The notes: generated by a model from the sequence alone, not told the origin. A DNA stretch of 64,000 nt from Laceyella tengchongensis (GCF_900182735.1 NZ_FXTU01000003.1:310001-374000), one strand, 5' to 3'. Positions 7,922 through 16,940 are shown, counted from the stretch's first letter. A program made the numbers and translations.

Positions 7922-8500
7922 TTAAACGAAAGAATCTAAAACGACACGCAACAACTTGCCTCTTAACAGCTTGTATGTCCGCTCAATCCAATTCATCTTC
8001 TCAGGATGATATCCGGAACGACCGACATACGTTTTATTGGACCAGATCCCCTTGCCCTTGGACTTGGCCATCTGTTCTGCCTCTTTCATCTTTCTGACCA
8101 TGTCAGGATTGCGGTTTCTGGTATAGCTCACCCGGGCCAAGCCCTTTTTGGCCAACTCTTCCTGCAACAGCTTGCGGTCGACATAGACATAAGCTAGCAA
8201 TCGACCATAATGATCTCTTTTTTCCGCATCATATCCCAGTTCAACAACACGGCTCTGATTAATCATATATCTGGTGAACAACTTGGCCTCTTCCCCATAA
8301 GGTTCAACTCCTTTGCGCGGATGACTCGTCTCGGGGGTGTCCACCAATAAAAATCTCACCCGTTCCTCTTTGTCGTTCTTAAACCGTACCCGAATGGTAT
8401 CCCCGTCATACACTTTCACAACCTGTACAGCGTCAATCTCACCGGCACTGTACAAACTCTTCTTATTCGGCAATCGTTTTCGTTTCTTTCTAATAAACAC
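7922..8500 (-). CDS. Thermonuclease-like (SNase) protein
   Basis: 192 residues with the staphylococcal nuclease fold: VVKVYDGDTIRVRF, RVRFLLVDTPETSHP (catalytic Arg and Asp strand), YGEEAK, and RDHYGRLLAYVYVD carrying the second active-site Arg, ending with MKEAEQMAKSKGKGIW. The family makes Ca2+-dependent cuts in DNA and RNA. Unlike secreted thermonucleases, it has a basic N-terminus (MFIRKKRKRLPNKKS) and no convincing signal peptide, so location is uncertain. GTG 8500 is chosen because AAGGGAG lies 8 bases upstream; the longer ATG start at 8557 has no site. Confidence 0.85.
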   Translation of the reverse strand: MFIRKKRKRLPNKKSLYSAGEIDAVQVVKVYDGDTIRVRFKNDKEERVRFLLVDTPETSHPRKGVEPYGEEAKLFTRYMINQSRVVELGYDAEKRDHYGRLLAYVYVDRKLLQEELAKKGLARVSYTRNRNPDMVRKMKEAEQMAKSKGKGIWSNKTYVGRSGYHPEKMNWIERTYKLLRGKLLRVVLDSFV

Positions 8501-8736
8501 TATGTCTTCTCCCTTGATGTAAATTATCTCTTTAAACAGAAACTTATAAGTTCTCATTGATTATTCTACTATTAATAACAAATAAAAATCTATAACCTAA
8601 AGAAAGGCGTTTCCATCACTCTGCCATGTGTTTCCATACCAATTATGATGGAACCTTGCTTCGCAAAGAAGACCGCCAGCCCCATCAAGGCAAGCGGTCC
8701 CGCTCCCACCGTGTACCACGGGGGAATGTTCCATGG

Positions 8737-10716
8737 TTAGCTACCTGTTTTGATCTTGGCGATGCTCGCCTTCACCCCTTCCAACACCTGCGGATCTTCC
8801 AAACCGGTCACATCCCCGGCCACTTCGCCATGAACCCACAATTCTTTTAATAGGCGACGCATAATTTTACCGCTAACGGTTTTTGGCATTTCATCGAGGA
8901 ACACCACCTTGCCGGGCTTGGCGATCTCCCCAATTTTGTCAATGATCCGTTGGCTTATTTCCTGTCTCAATCGGTCTTCCTCCGCAGGGATGTCCTGGTT
9001 TGCTTTTGCAAACACGATCGGGATCTCCCCTTTGATTTTATCGGGTACGCCGATAACGGCTGCCTCGGAAACATCCGCGCAGGCCAATACTGCGCTCTCC
9101 ATTTCCATGGTGCTGAGGCGGTGACCCGCGACGTTGAAGGCATCATCGGAGCGACCCACCACCCAGAAATGCCCGTCCTCATCTTTTAACGCGATGTCGC
9201 TGGCGAAATAACAGCCTTGTACTTGGCTGAAATAAGCCTCTTTGTACCGCTCAGGCTGTTTCCAAAGCGTCCGGCACAGCATAGGCATCGGCCGCCGCAT
9301 AACTAAGTTACCTAGCACCCCTGCAGGCACCGGCTGGCCGTTGTCATCGACCACATCCATGGCCGCGCCCAAAAATTGAATTCCCGCCGAACCCGGCTTC
9401 ATGGGAGTCAGCCAAGCAGCCCCAGCGATGGGGCATCCGGCCACTTCTGTCTGTCCCCATGTGTTATTGACATAAACGTTGTTTTTCCCCAAAACCTCGC
9501 GCGTCCAATGCCATGTCTCTGGATCGAACGGCTCCCCGACCAACGCAATGACATCGAGACACGACAAGTCATAAGGCGCCAACGCTTCGTTTCCAAGGCT
9601 TTTTAACATACGCAATGCAGTCGGCGCAGTGAACAGCTTGTTAATGCGATAGCGATCAATAATCTGATAAAAACGGTCCGCTTCGGGATAGTTTGGCGCC
9701 CCTTCATACACCACCGTTGTGACCCCATTGGCCAACGCGCCGACAATTCCCCAAATGTGCATCGTCAACCAGCCGATGTCCGCAGTGCACCAGAAGACAT
9801 CATCTTGGCGATGATCCATATGATATTTGGCGTAAATGTAATTTTGCACTACAAAGGCCATACCAGCGTGAACCACCCCTTTGGGGTTTCCCGTCGTCCC
9901 GCTGGTGTAAAAGACAATGCCCGGCTCATTGGCTTCTACCCCTGTCGGTTCACATTGATTGCTTGCTCCTTTCACAAGCTCGTGCCACCAGTAATCCCGT
10001 CCTGCTTGCATGTGTACGGGTTGGTTCAACCGATTGACGACAATCACCGCCTGAACGCCGTTGACCGCTGGAACTACTTGATCCACCTTGTCTTTCAACG
10101 GAATGCGTTTTCCCCTGCGCAAAGAAGCATCAGCGGTAATGATCAACTTCGGTTCGAAATGGATGAGTCGGTCTTTGAGCGCCTCGGTAGAAAATCCGGA
10201 AAAAACGGCGTTATACACCGCCCCCAAACGGAAACAGGCTAACACAGCAATCACTGCTTCCGGCAGGTTAGGCAGATAAATGGCCACCGGATCCCCTTTT
10301 TTCACGCCAAACTCCTTCAACACATTGGCAAAACGGTTCACTTCAGCCAAAAGCATCTGATAAGTATAAAAACGGACCGGTCCGTCTTCCCCTTCCCAAA
10401 TCAAGGCTGTCCTATTTCCGGCTCCCGCTTGGACATGCCTGTCCAATAAGTTGTAACAGGGGTTGCTGACCCCACCGGTAAAAAAACGAAAATCGGCAAA
10501 GTCTCCCGACATGGTGTCAGTCCACGGCTCAAACCAATGCAATTCACGTGCCACTTGATCCCAAAAAGCGGCGGGATTCTCCCATGAACTCTCCAACAGC
10601 TCGCGGAAAGCGTCCATACTTCCCAGCTGCGTCGCTCGTACTTTTTCCGGGTTGGGTTGAACTAAACGGCTATTTTGCACAACATCCCGCATGCCTTTGA
10701 TGTCACGATTCACCAT
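8737..10716 (-). CDS. Acyl-CoA synthetase of the acetyl-CoA synthetase group
   Basis: 659 residues, typical Acs length. Visible adenylate-forming motifs are YTSGTTGNPKGVVHAG (ATP loop), ADIGWLTMHIW, NNTWGQTE (A5), GRSDDAFNVAGHRL (hinge) and PKTVSGKIMRRL with the catalytic Lys. In acetate-specific Acs the A5 motif reads TWWQTE, and its second Trp caps the small acetate pocket. Here that residue is Gly421, so a substrate longer than acetate is likely. Start ATG 10716 follows GGAGGG; the longer frame upstream has no site. It probably feeds a short or medium acyl-CoA into central metabolism. No neighbouring pathway gene identifies the acid. Confidence 0.85.
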   Translation of the reverse strand: MVNRDIKGMRDVVQNSRLVQPNPEKVRATQLGSMDAFRELLESSWENPAAFWDQVARELHWFEPWTDTMSGDFADFRFFTGGVSNPCYNLLDRHVQAGAGNRTALIWEGEDGPVRFYTYQMLLAEVNRFANVLKEFGVKKGDPVAIYLPNLPEAVIAVLACFRLGAVYNAVFSGFSTEALKDRLIHFEPKLIITADASLRRGKRIPLKDKVDQVVPAVNGVQAVIVVNRLNQPVHMQAGRDYWWHELVKGASNQCEPTGVEANEPGIVFYTSGTTGNPKGVVHAGMAFVVQNYIYAKYHMDHRQDDVFWCTADIGWLTMHIWGIVGALANGVTTVVYEGAPNYPEADRFYQIIDRYRINKLFTAPTALRMLKSLGNEALAPYDLSCLDVIALVGEPFDPETWHWTREVLGKNNVYVNNTWGQTEVAGCPIAGAAWLTPMKPGSAGIQFLGAAMDVVDDNGQPVPAGVLGNLVMRRPMPMLCRTLWKQPERYKEAYFSQVQGCYFASDIALKDEDGHFWVVGRSDDAFNVAGHRLSTMEMESAVLACADVSEAAVIGVPDKIKGEIPIVFAKANQDIPAEEDRLRQEISQRIIDKIGEIAKPGKVVFLDEMPKTVSGKIMRRLLKELWVHGEVAGDVTGLEDPQVLEGVKASIAKIKTGS

Positions 10717-11020
10717 TCCATCCCTCCAATGAATGCATTGATTCTTTTTGGATTGCCGCCCCATCCGATGACCGGCGAAAACCTTCTTGAAAGCCCTTAC
10801 ATCAAAGTCCGTGCTTCCCAACCGTAGCCATCCGGTGCGAAGGAGGAATACAGCTAGAATAATAATTGATAGAACCTTCAGATTTCTATTGCCGAGTAAC
10901 TCCCCGATCACCGAATGAGGATAGGGTACGCAGCAAGCCTCAAACTGACACCTTCCATGTCCAGTGGTCTTTTTGCCCAATTACAACAAGCTCACTCAAA
11001 ACTAGTTGACTAACATCCAG

Positions 11021-11053
11021 GGAACCTAATCATTCATGATCGATTTAGGTTCC
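11021..11053. repeat. Inverted repeat GGAACCTAA
   Basis: GGAACCTAA at 11021-11029 and TTAGGTTCC at 11045-11053, separated by 15 bases. It could be an operator or a weak hairpin; no gene start adjoins it closely. Confidence 0.45.
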
Positions 11054-11150
11054 ACAACCTTATTTTATTACAAATGGAACCCGAAGAGCCATCCTGACAT
11101 CGTGCCTTACCTCCATCCAGGGCCACTTATTGCCGACGCAACAGTCGGCA

Positions 11151-11187
11151 AAAAAGAGGCCGGGTGCACAACAGGTGCCTCCGGCCG
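11151..11187 (-). terminator. Rho-independent terminator of the coiled-coil gene
   Basis: On the minus strand, GGCCGGAGGCAC, a short loop, GTGCACCCGGCC, then TCTTTTTT. It lies about 60 bp after the stop at 11247. Confidence 0.75.
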
Positions 11188-11246
11188 GATACTGAGAGAG
11201 GATTCAGATAAAACAATCTTATGGGAAAGCGTTGTTTCAGATTACA

Positions 11247-12299
11247 TCACTTGTTGTTTTTATCGGCAACCAGTGCGGCAATCTTATCAAACGCTTTAGA
11301 TTCGTTTGAGCTTGACACCATTTGAATACCCATCTCTTGAATCCGCTTATACGCTTCATCCAATTTCGCTTGCAAATTCAAAATGGTTTCATTTGCCGTA
11401 TCAAGCTGCGCTTTTAAATTGTCACGCTCTGTTTCCAGAATGCGTCTGTCGGCTTCCACTTCCTTTTTGAGGACATTTTCGCGGATGGCCAGAACTTTTT
11501 TGATTTCGGCGTCGGCTTTTGCTGAAGCTTCTTTCTTGACCTCTGCGATTTTGTCGGGAATGGCAGCCACTTCAGCTTCAAGCTGATCCATCTTCTTCTC
11601 CCGTTTTTCGATTTCACTTTCGCGCTCTTCCAGCGATTTTTTATATGTACTCAACTCAGCGTTTTTCTGTTCGAGTTCCAAGTTAAATGCTTTGCGTTTG
11701 CTCGCCAACTCATCCTCAAGCTGGTCATACGCTTGTTTCTTATGTCTTTCAAAGTCGTATTTGAATTCTTCTTGTTCACGCTTCTGGCTTTGGGCCAGTT
11801 TCTCTTTTTGCTCTTTGATCAGCGCCTCATACTCTTCACGCGCCGACTTAATTTTGTTCGTGATCTCGTTCAATTCGGCCGTTGCTTTCTCTTTGGCCTC
11901 AACCAATTCTTTTTCTTGTTCCAGCTTCAACTCTTGATGGGCGTTGACCAGCCCTGCGAGGGTGTGAGCTTGCTTTTCAATTCCGAACAATTCCTTAAGC
12001 TCCGCCTCTTTGATGGCTATCGCTTCTTTGACGGTCTGGAGATTGGCCGTTTGCGTCTTGATGTCATCACTGATTTTGCCAAGCAAGCTAGTGACCGATT
12101 TTGACAGATCGGTGATTTTCTCTTCAATGTTCCCTTCCACGATGTTGTTGGCTTTGGCGATCGTTTCCGCCGTTTTTTTCGCCGTCGTTTCCGCAACCGG
12201 ATCTAGCTTTCCTTTCTCCAACTCAGCAATTTTCTTCTCCGCTTCACGGAGAGCCTTCAGGATCGTCGCTTTGGTGTCTTTCTCGGTGACTTTACGCAT
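11247..12299 (-). CDS. Long coiled-coil protein, probably SOS-controlled
   Basis: 350 residues, almost all charged and helical (E/K/A/L-rich heptads from about 10 to 340), with no signal peptide, membrane segment or enzyme motif. A short break around IEKQAHTLAGLVNAHQEL divides two coiled-coil stretches. An AAAGGAG site lies 8 bases before the ATG. The upstream promoter (12372-12400) contains a LexA-like box, which suggests induction by DNA damage. The protein could be a structural, chromosome-associated or division-related factor, but I cannot assign a function. A terminator at 11151-11187 makes it monocistronic. Confidence 0.8.
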   Translation of the reverse strand: MRKVTEKDTKATILKALREAEKKIAELEKGKLDPVAETTAKKTAETIAKANNIVEGNIEEKITDLSKSVTSLLGKISDDIKTQTANLQTVKEAIAIKEAELKELFGIEKQAHTLAGLVNAHQELKLEQEKELVEAKEKATAELNEITNKIKSAREEYEALIKEQKEKLAQSQKREQEEFKYDFERHKKQAYDQLEDELASKRKAFNLELEQKNAELSTYKKSLEERESEIEKREKKMDQLEAEVAAIPDKIAEVKKEASAKADAEIKKVLAIRENVLKKEVEADRRILETERDNLKAQLDTANETILNLQAKLDEAYKRIQEMGIQMVSSSNESKAFDKIAALVADKNNK

Positions 12300-12371
12300 C
12301 TGGATTCTCCTTTTGTTCAGAAGTGAAATTCATCCGCCGCAAGAGCTTTCATGTCTCGCGCTTATGTTTTT

Positions 12372-12400
12372 ATTCTATCATGCGAACACATGTTTGTAAA
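12372..12400 (-). promoter_or_regulatory. SigA promoter with LexA (SOS) box
   Basis: On the minus strand, TTTACA (12400-12395) and TAGAAT (12377-12372) are 17 bases apart. Within the spacer, CGAACACATGTTTG on the plus strand (12383-12396) matches the Bacillus SOS consensus CGAACRNRYGTTYC at all but the last base. The box would occlude RNA polymerase. No lexA gene is in the window. Confidence 0.7.
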
Positions 12401-12510
12401 GCATCTCATACAAATTGAATTGGCCTCCCGTCCATCACTAAAAACGACCTTGACTGGCCAATAATATACTATAAACCAGTTTTTCACCCCCAGGCAGAAA
12501 GGTGATCCAT

Positions 12511-12639
12511 ATGGACCTGTCCTATTTTTTTGATGCAACGCAAGTGCCGTCAGCCACGATCTATGCCTTCCTGCTAAACTTGGTGGGAATTCCCCTGTTC
12601 TTCATTGTGGCCGGGTGGCTCATTACCCGCATGAAATGA
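12511..12639 (+). CDS. Tiny single-pass membrane protein (42 aa)
   Basis: Starts MDLSYFFDATQVPSATIY, then a hydrophobic helix of about 20 residues (FLLNLVGIPLFFIVAGWLI) and the basic tail TRMK. An AAAGGTG site precedes the ATG. The layout fits a small membrane protein with its N-terminus outside. It precedes another tiny ORF (12701-12862) on the same strand. Whether both share a transcript is unknown. No family recognised. Confidence 0.6.
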   Translation: MDLSYFFDATQVPSATIYAFLLNLVGIPLFFIVAGWLITRMK

Positions 12640-12700
12640 ACAAGGTACGGCAATCAACTATGCGAACGCTTGGCATTGACTGTTAAAGGAGGTTGAATAG

Positions 12701-12862
12701 ATGAAACGGACGAACAAGAAAGAACCGCTGACCGACAACAGGGAAACAGAGTTGCCAGACCCGCTTAAACGCTTGCCGGACAGCGCTCCTACACCTATAG
12801 AACCAATCCCTCCCAACCTGCTCACTCCACCAGAGGAACCGCCTCCGCTCGATCTACCTTGA
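12701..12862 (+). CDS. Tiny proline-rich protein (53 aa)
   Basis: Starts MKRTNKKEPLTDNRETELPD and continues as a Pro/Glu/Asp-rich, probably disordered chain ending PPLDLP. A near-perfect AAAGGAGG site lies 8 bases upstream, which is the main evidence that it is real. It follows the 42-residue membrane protein by 61 bp and ends before a bidirectional terminator. No cysteines, no hydrophobic core, no recognised family. Confidence 0.6.
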   Translation: MKRTNKKEPLTDNRETELPDPLKRLPDSAPTPIEPIPPNLLTPPEEPPPLDLP

Positions 12863-12891
12863 CAGACGCGCACATCCTTGCCCCAAACAAA

Positions 12892-12919
12892 ACAAAGGCG
12901 AGCATAAACTCGCCTTTGT
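12892..12919. terminator. Bidirectional terminator
   Basis: ACAAAGGCGAG, loop CATAAA, CTCGCCTTTGT between the tiny proline-rich ORF and the convergent chitinase gene. Confidence 0.8.
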
Positions 12920-12937
12920 CACCGTTTTCAGTGGTGA

Positions 12938-14176
12938 TTAAGGAATTAGCTTTGGCAGGTTGGGAATGGTTTGATTGCAGTCCCCTGCCAAGGGAAGGTT
13001 GCGGCAAACGTATTGGCCTGCGCTATTTTCGGTGGCCGCCCCGCTCGGCGCCGGTTGATGGACGCGTTGTTTCCAAAGCTGCCAGATCATAAAGCCGTCA
13101 TTGGCTTTACCTTTATACTTAATATACTTGACCATCGTTTCGACGTTGTAGTATCGGGTAGCGATATTGTTCTGGCCTGTGAGCATTTCCGCATCGTAGA
13201 CGGTACCAGGCGGTGCCTCCACTTCAAGTACTGCTCCGCCGGACCCTTCGGGGGCGATTTCCATGCCAATATTGATGGGACCGTCATAGATGGCCCGATA
13301 GGATTCGTACCCTTCACGCGGATCATAATAATCACCGGCATCATATGACATCAGGTTGATGAAGTCGATCTTGTCACCATGGTCCTTAACCACGCGATAC
13401 ATGGTTCCGCCAAACGGCGAACCCCACTGCACTTTCCCTTCTTCAAACGGCGTGCCCTTAACATAATAAGCTCCGGTCGACCAACCAGCGATCGAAATCT
13501 TCAGATCGGCACCACGTGCTTGGATTTCATTGTAGAGGCTGTTGATGATCCAGGCAATCTCACCATCCTTGGTACAGCTGAACCGCTCTGCTTCCAGCTT
13601 GTTGCAAAGACTGCCACTCGATTCCCAGTCAATGTCGACGCCTGACGCACCCAAATCCAGCGCCAGGTCAACCACACGCGATGCGCTGAAGTTGGCCCAT
13701 TGGCTACCTTGGCTATACGCCCAGCCACCAACCGACACCCAAACCTCTGTGCCGCGCGCTTTTAAAGCCGCGATGTTGTCACGCAAGTCACGTGCCTGTT
13801 GGGGAGTGAATTTCTTCTGTCCGTTGTAAGTGGTCGCCCCTTCGACGAATTCAAAGCCGGCGACGGCCTGATCGAATTCATATGAACCTTTACGATAAGC
13901 GGTATCGGGTCTGGCAAAGGAAAGATTCACATTGGTGATGTAATTGGGGATATTAGCGGGCGTTAAATCATAAATGCTTGTGTTCCATGTGCTGGCATAA
14001 GCCACATACCTGCGGGCCGGCTCATTGGCGCTATCCTTCTTCAGCGGTGCCTTCACTTCATTACCGGATGCAGAGGCATGTAAGGGTGTAAACGTTGCCG
14101 GCGACAAACTGAAAATCATTGCCACGATGAGAAGAGTGATGACCGCGCCCCGTTTTCCCCTATTCTTGATGTTCAT
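12938..14176 (-). CDS. Secreted GH18 chitinase-like glycosidase
   Basis: 412 residues: Sec signal peptide (about 1-36, core AVITLLIVAMIFSL, ending LHASA), then one GH18 barrel. The SxGG strand is WVSVGGWAYS, and the catalytic strand SGVDIDWE keeps the acid/base Glu and the two inner Asp of DxxDxDxE; the first position is Ser instead of Asp. The terminal region MIWQLWKQ fits the last barrel strand. No carbohydrate-binding module is attached. Predicted to cleave beta-1,4 N-acetylglucosamine polymers outside the cell. ATG 14176 is chosen for its spacing from AAAGGAG; the ATG two codons earlier is too close. Confidence 0.87.
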   Translation of the reverse strand: MNIKNRGKRGAVITLLIVAMIFSLSPATFTPLHASASGNEVKAPLKKDSANEPARRYVAYASTWNTSIYDLTPANIPNYITNVNLSFARPDTAYRKGSYEFDQAVAGFEFVEGATTYNGQKKFTPQQARDLRDNIAALKARGTEVWVSVGGWAYSQGSQWANFSASRVVDLALDLGASGVDIDWESSGSLCNKLEAERFSCTKDGEIAWIINSLYNEIQARGADLKISIAGWSTGAYYVKGTPFEEGKVQWGSPFGGTMYRVVKDHGDKIDFINLMSYDAGDYYDPREGYESYRAIYDGPINIGMEIAPEGSGGAVLEVEAPPGTVYDAEMLTGQNNIATRYYNVETMVKYIKYKGKANDGFMIWQLWKQRVHQPAPSGAATENSAGQYVCRNLPLAGDCNQTIPNLPKLIP

Positions 14177-14502
14177 TTCCATCTCTCCTTTTTCAATCCA
14201 CAAAAACAATCAAATATTCTGTATATTATTAGTTTAACGTATATTAGTATAGTTGTCTATACCATTATAGTTGCGCATTTGCCACTTACGAGAGAGAACC
14301 AAAGAGCAGATAACCTCGGGGATATTCAGTTTGCCTGACAACTTGGACACGTTTGAGGTTCTCAGCATTGAGAGCATTTCGATTCAGGATCAAGAAATGT
14401 TACGCAAGCGCCAGACAATCAAATGGAATTTCACAATAAAAAAACCCGTTCCTTTACGGAGCGAGCCTTCGTATTTACCAAAATACAAGTCATGTAACAA
14501 CT
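14177..14502. other. Intergenic region without a recognised gene
   Basis: Holds the chitinase promoter region. A plus-strand open frame at 14271-14519 has no ribosome binding site and no recognisable content, so it is not called. The stretch shifts from neighbour-like composition to AT-rich at its right end. Confidence 0.4.
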
Positions 14503-14763
14503 TTATTTGTCTTTTCTAAAAATAAAATATGTCACAAGGTGTGTTATTCCCACTAAGATATTCAAAAATATGAATATGATTATACCACTTGGCGATGTAA
14601 TGGGTTTTTCTACAAAAATATACTCAACCACAATAGTAGCAAAGTATGCAATCACCACCAACCATGCCTTTTTAACTTTACTTGCAAAATAGACCATGAA
14701 TATGGTGATTAAAACCACCAACGCATAAGAAATGAATAGAAGTGACTTTGAAGATAGAATCAT
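14503..14763 (-). CDS. Small three-helix membrane protein
   Basis: 86 residues with three hydrophobic segments (about 7-28, 33-50 and 59-80) and the basic end IFRKDK. An AGAGG site precedes the ATG. It lies 50 bp after the C39-type peptidase gene on the same strand and shares its AT-rich composition, so the two may have arrived together and may be cotranscribed despite the hairpin between them. No family recognised. Confidence 0.6.
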   Translation of the reverse strand: MILSSKSLLFISYALVVLITIFMVYFASKVKKAWLVVIAYFATIVVEYIFVEKPITSPSGIIIFIFLNILVGITHLVTYFIFRKDK

Positions 14764-14782
14764 TTTGTCATCCTCTCATAAT

Positions 14783-14810
14783 CCCCCCTCTTGGTTGAGG
14801 GGGGATTTTT
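14783..14810 (+). terminator. Terminator-like hairpin CCCCCCTC/GAGGGGGG
   Basis: Eight-bp GC stem (14783-14790 with 14797-14804) followed by ATTTTTAT on the plus strand. It lies between two minus-strand genes, where the T tract is on the wrong side, so it may only attenuate. Function uncertain. Confidence 0.4.
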
Positions 14811-14812
14811 AT

Positions 14813-15967
14813 TTACCAGTTATAACCTGAAAATACAAGCATCCAATCCTGATCATGATCAACCCATTTTAGATATCGATCATATGAACTAGTCGGACGA
14901 CTCGGATCAATTAACCATGCATATGAGCCATTAGTATTGTCATATCCAGACCCGACCAACCAATGCCATTCTTCATTAATTAATGGGCTGTAGATTTTAC
15001 CTGATAAAACAGCCACAGGAGCATTCCCATCAATATGCGCTTTATAAGTACCGAAGTTTCCTTCCGCATCAGGTCTAGAAACAGTCCATTTTCCAGGTGT
15101 ATTATGTTCTAAATGTCTATCAAATCCATTTGCAAAATCTCCAGCTGTAGTTCCTATTATCGTACTACCAAATTCGCTATATAAATGATTGATTAAAGAT
15201 GCGTGAGTACCATAATAAGCGGTTCCCCTTACATTATAACCACGGCTATCATAGTAATTCGTAATCATCGCAGCAGCTGTAGGACCACATGAAGAATTAG
15301 GATACGAAACGCCACTAATATATTGACTAATTCTTGGAATATCCAATTTTTTTGCAGTAATAGCCAATGGCTTAATATTACTCTCATCTGCTAAAAGGCT
15401 ATTCCATTCAACACTACTTTCTTTGTGACTCGTAGGTATTTTCTTAAATTTGTGTTCTCTTTCTATTTCCTCAACAACTTGGGAATTTCCTTTTATTTTC
15501 TGTTTAAACCTTTTTAAAATCTTATTTTTCTTTTCATTTGACTGTCTTTGTAAATCCTTTGCATCTATAGCACCCATGAATTGAAAAGGGCCAACATAAT
15601 ATACGTTTTTCCCTTCATCAAGCATTCTTTTGATATCCGTTGTATAAGAAGGATCATTCCCAAATTCAATAACTGGACCACGATCAGTAGAATCGGCTAC
15701 AACCATATTACCTAATTCTTTCCCATTTTGTTCAACTACTATATAATAGGCTACACGATTTCCTTCAAAGTCGTATAAATCTGTTAAGATCTCCAATTTT
15801 GCCCCTTGCCATTCGTTTCGCATTTTTAAAAAGTTTTTACTAGCTTTCAGAGCATCTTTTCTACTGATTTCTTTTACAATATTTGTATCAGCATATCCTT
15901 GATTAATGAAAAAAGATTGAGCAACAATAAGAGATAATGCAAAAACAACAAACATTATTTTTTTCAT
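14813..15967 (-). CDS. Secreted C39-like cysteine peptidase
   Basis: 384 residues. Signal peptide 1-26 (ends GYA-D). Residues about 30-130 look like a Spi/propeptide-type domain (RKDALKASKNFLKMRNEW ... YYIVVEQNGKELGNMVVAD). The C-terminal peptidase_C39_2 domain has Cys227 in NSSCGPTAAAMI, His335 in EEWHWLVGSGYD and Asp354 in WLIDPS as the probable catalytic triad. The N-terminal part may hold the enzyme inactive until secretion, an inference from domain type. AAAGGAGGGG precedes the ATG. It is strongly AT-rich compared with the flanks, suggesting transfer. Substrate unknown. Confidence 0.8.
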   Translation of the reverse strand: MKKIMFVVFALSLIVAQSFFINQGYADTNIVKEISRKDALKASKNFLKMRNEWQGAKLEILTDLYDFEGNRVAYYIVVEQNGKELGNMVVADSTDRGPVIEFGNDPSYTTDIKRMLDEGKNVYYVGPFQFMGAIDAKDLQRQSNEKKNKILKRFKQKIKGNSQVVEEIEREHKFKKIPTSHKESSVEWNSLLADESNIKPLAITAKKLDIPRISQYISGVSYPNSSCGPTAAAMITNYYDSRGYNVRGTAYYGTHASLINHLYSEFGSTIIGTTAGDFANGFDRHLEHNTPGKWTVSRPDAEGNFGTYKAHIDGNAPVAVLSGKIYSPLINEEWHWLVGSGYDNTNGSYAWLIDPSRPTSSYDRYLKWVDHDQDWMLVFSGYNW

Positions 15968-16193
15968 AATCGACCCCTCCTTTATATATTTTTGAACACT
16001 TAATTATTATATTACAATATAATTACAATAATCAATAAAATACAGTAATATTAAATCATTAAGTCAATTTACTGAAGTAAGGTGGCTTCTTAAAAACCAC
16101 TGCACTGTATTATTTCCATAATTGGTTTATTTAATCATCTAATCACTTATATATTACAAAAAAACAATGTCCTAGAAAGGAACGAATCCAGAA

Positions 16194-16940
16194 TTGAAAT
16201 TATTGGCCTTACATAACCGAAGAGCGATAGAATTGCAGTCATCTGGAAAGCGGGTTCTGGGAATACACACAGTGGTTTGGTCTTTGCGACCGCGGGGAAA
16301 TCTTGGCGCTGGCTATGTTGATCATGAAATATGACCAGCCAGTCTTGCTGGCGAGTAGTTACCAGGAAGACGATGTCCATCAACTGTTGTTGCTTCAGCG
16401 GTTGCGCCCCTATTTGCCGCGGAACATCTACTGCCACTTGGACCGGAACGAGGCGGAAAAAGTATTTGGACAACATGCGAACATGCGAGTAACCCTTTTC
16501 TCAACATGAAATGGACCGGTTAGCAAGACTCTCTCAGTCACTATGATCCCGGCTCCATTCATCAACTGGGGATGGCGGACATGAAGGAGATCGTTTCATT
16601 CTTGGAAACAAGTCATCCAGGACACTTGATTGATGAAGATTTCATCCAGCGGGGCGGTTTCGTTGCGCTGAAAGAGAATAACACCATCATCAGCATGGCT
16701 GGTGTCGTTGCTCAGTCAGATCAATACCGTGTCGTTTCCATCGGCAACGTCGCGACCCATCCCGACCAACGACGAAAAAATTTGGCGAGCCAAACCATCT
16801 CGGCCCTGATCCACTTGTTATCCCCCACTTATCAGACGATCACATTAAATGTAAAAGCCGCAAATCACGCGGCCATTCGCTGTTACCAAAAGCTTGGATT
16901 TGAGGAAACAGGTGTGTTTGACGAAGTGATCTTCTCTTAA
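16194..16940 (+). pseudogene. GNAT acetyltransferase, frameshifted
   Basis: Three frames together spell one two-part acetyltransferase. Segment 1 includes GFWEYTQWFGLCDRGEI continuing into ALAMLIMKYDQPVLLAS and ending MRVTLF. A shift near 16500 leads to QHEMDRLARLSQS. Another shift leads to HYDPGSIHQLGMADM and the C-terminal GNAT domain (16572-16940) with the acetyl-CoA motif HPDQRRKNLASQ and the CYQKLGFEETG end. An in-frame TAG also lies near the 5' end. The C-terminal piece alone could still be translated but lacks a ribosome binding site. Confidence 0.75.

Larger units (their letters stand above)
10717..11246. other. Intergenic region without a recognised gene
   Basis: About 530 bp between the synthetase start and the coiled-coil gene stop. 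It holds a 9-bp inverted repeat at 11021-11053 and the coiled-coil gene terminator at 11151-11187. The minus-strand frame running into it from the synthetase contains a hydrophobic stretch but has no start signal, and I do not call it. Confidence 0.5.

Noticed and set aside
8737..10980. 747-residue version of the acyl-CoA synthetase
   Set aside because: The extra N-terminus has no ribosome site and is not found in the family; ATG 10716 has a good GGAGGG site.
14271..14519. Plus-strand 82-codon ORF downstream of the chitinase promoter
   Set aside because: No ribosome site and no recognisable content; probably chance or old debris.
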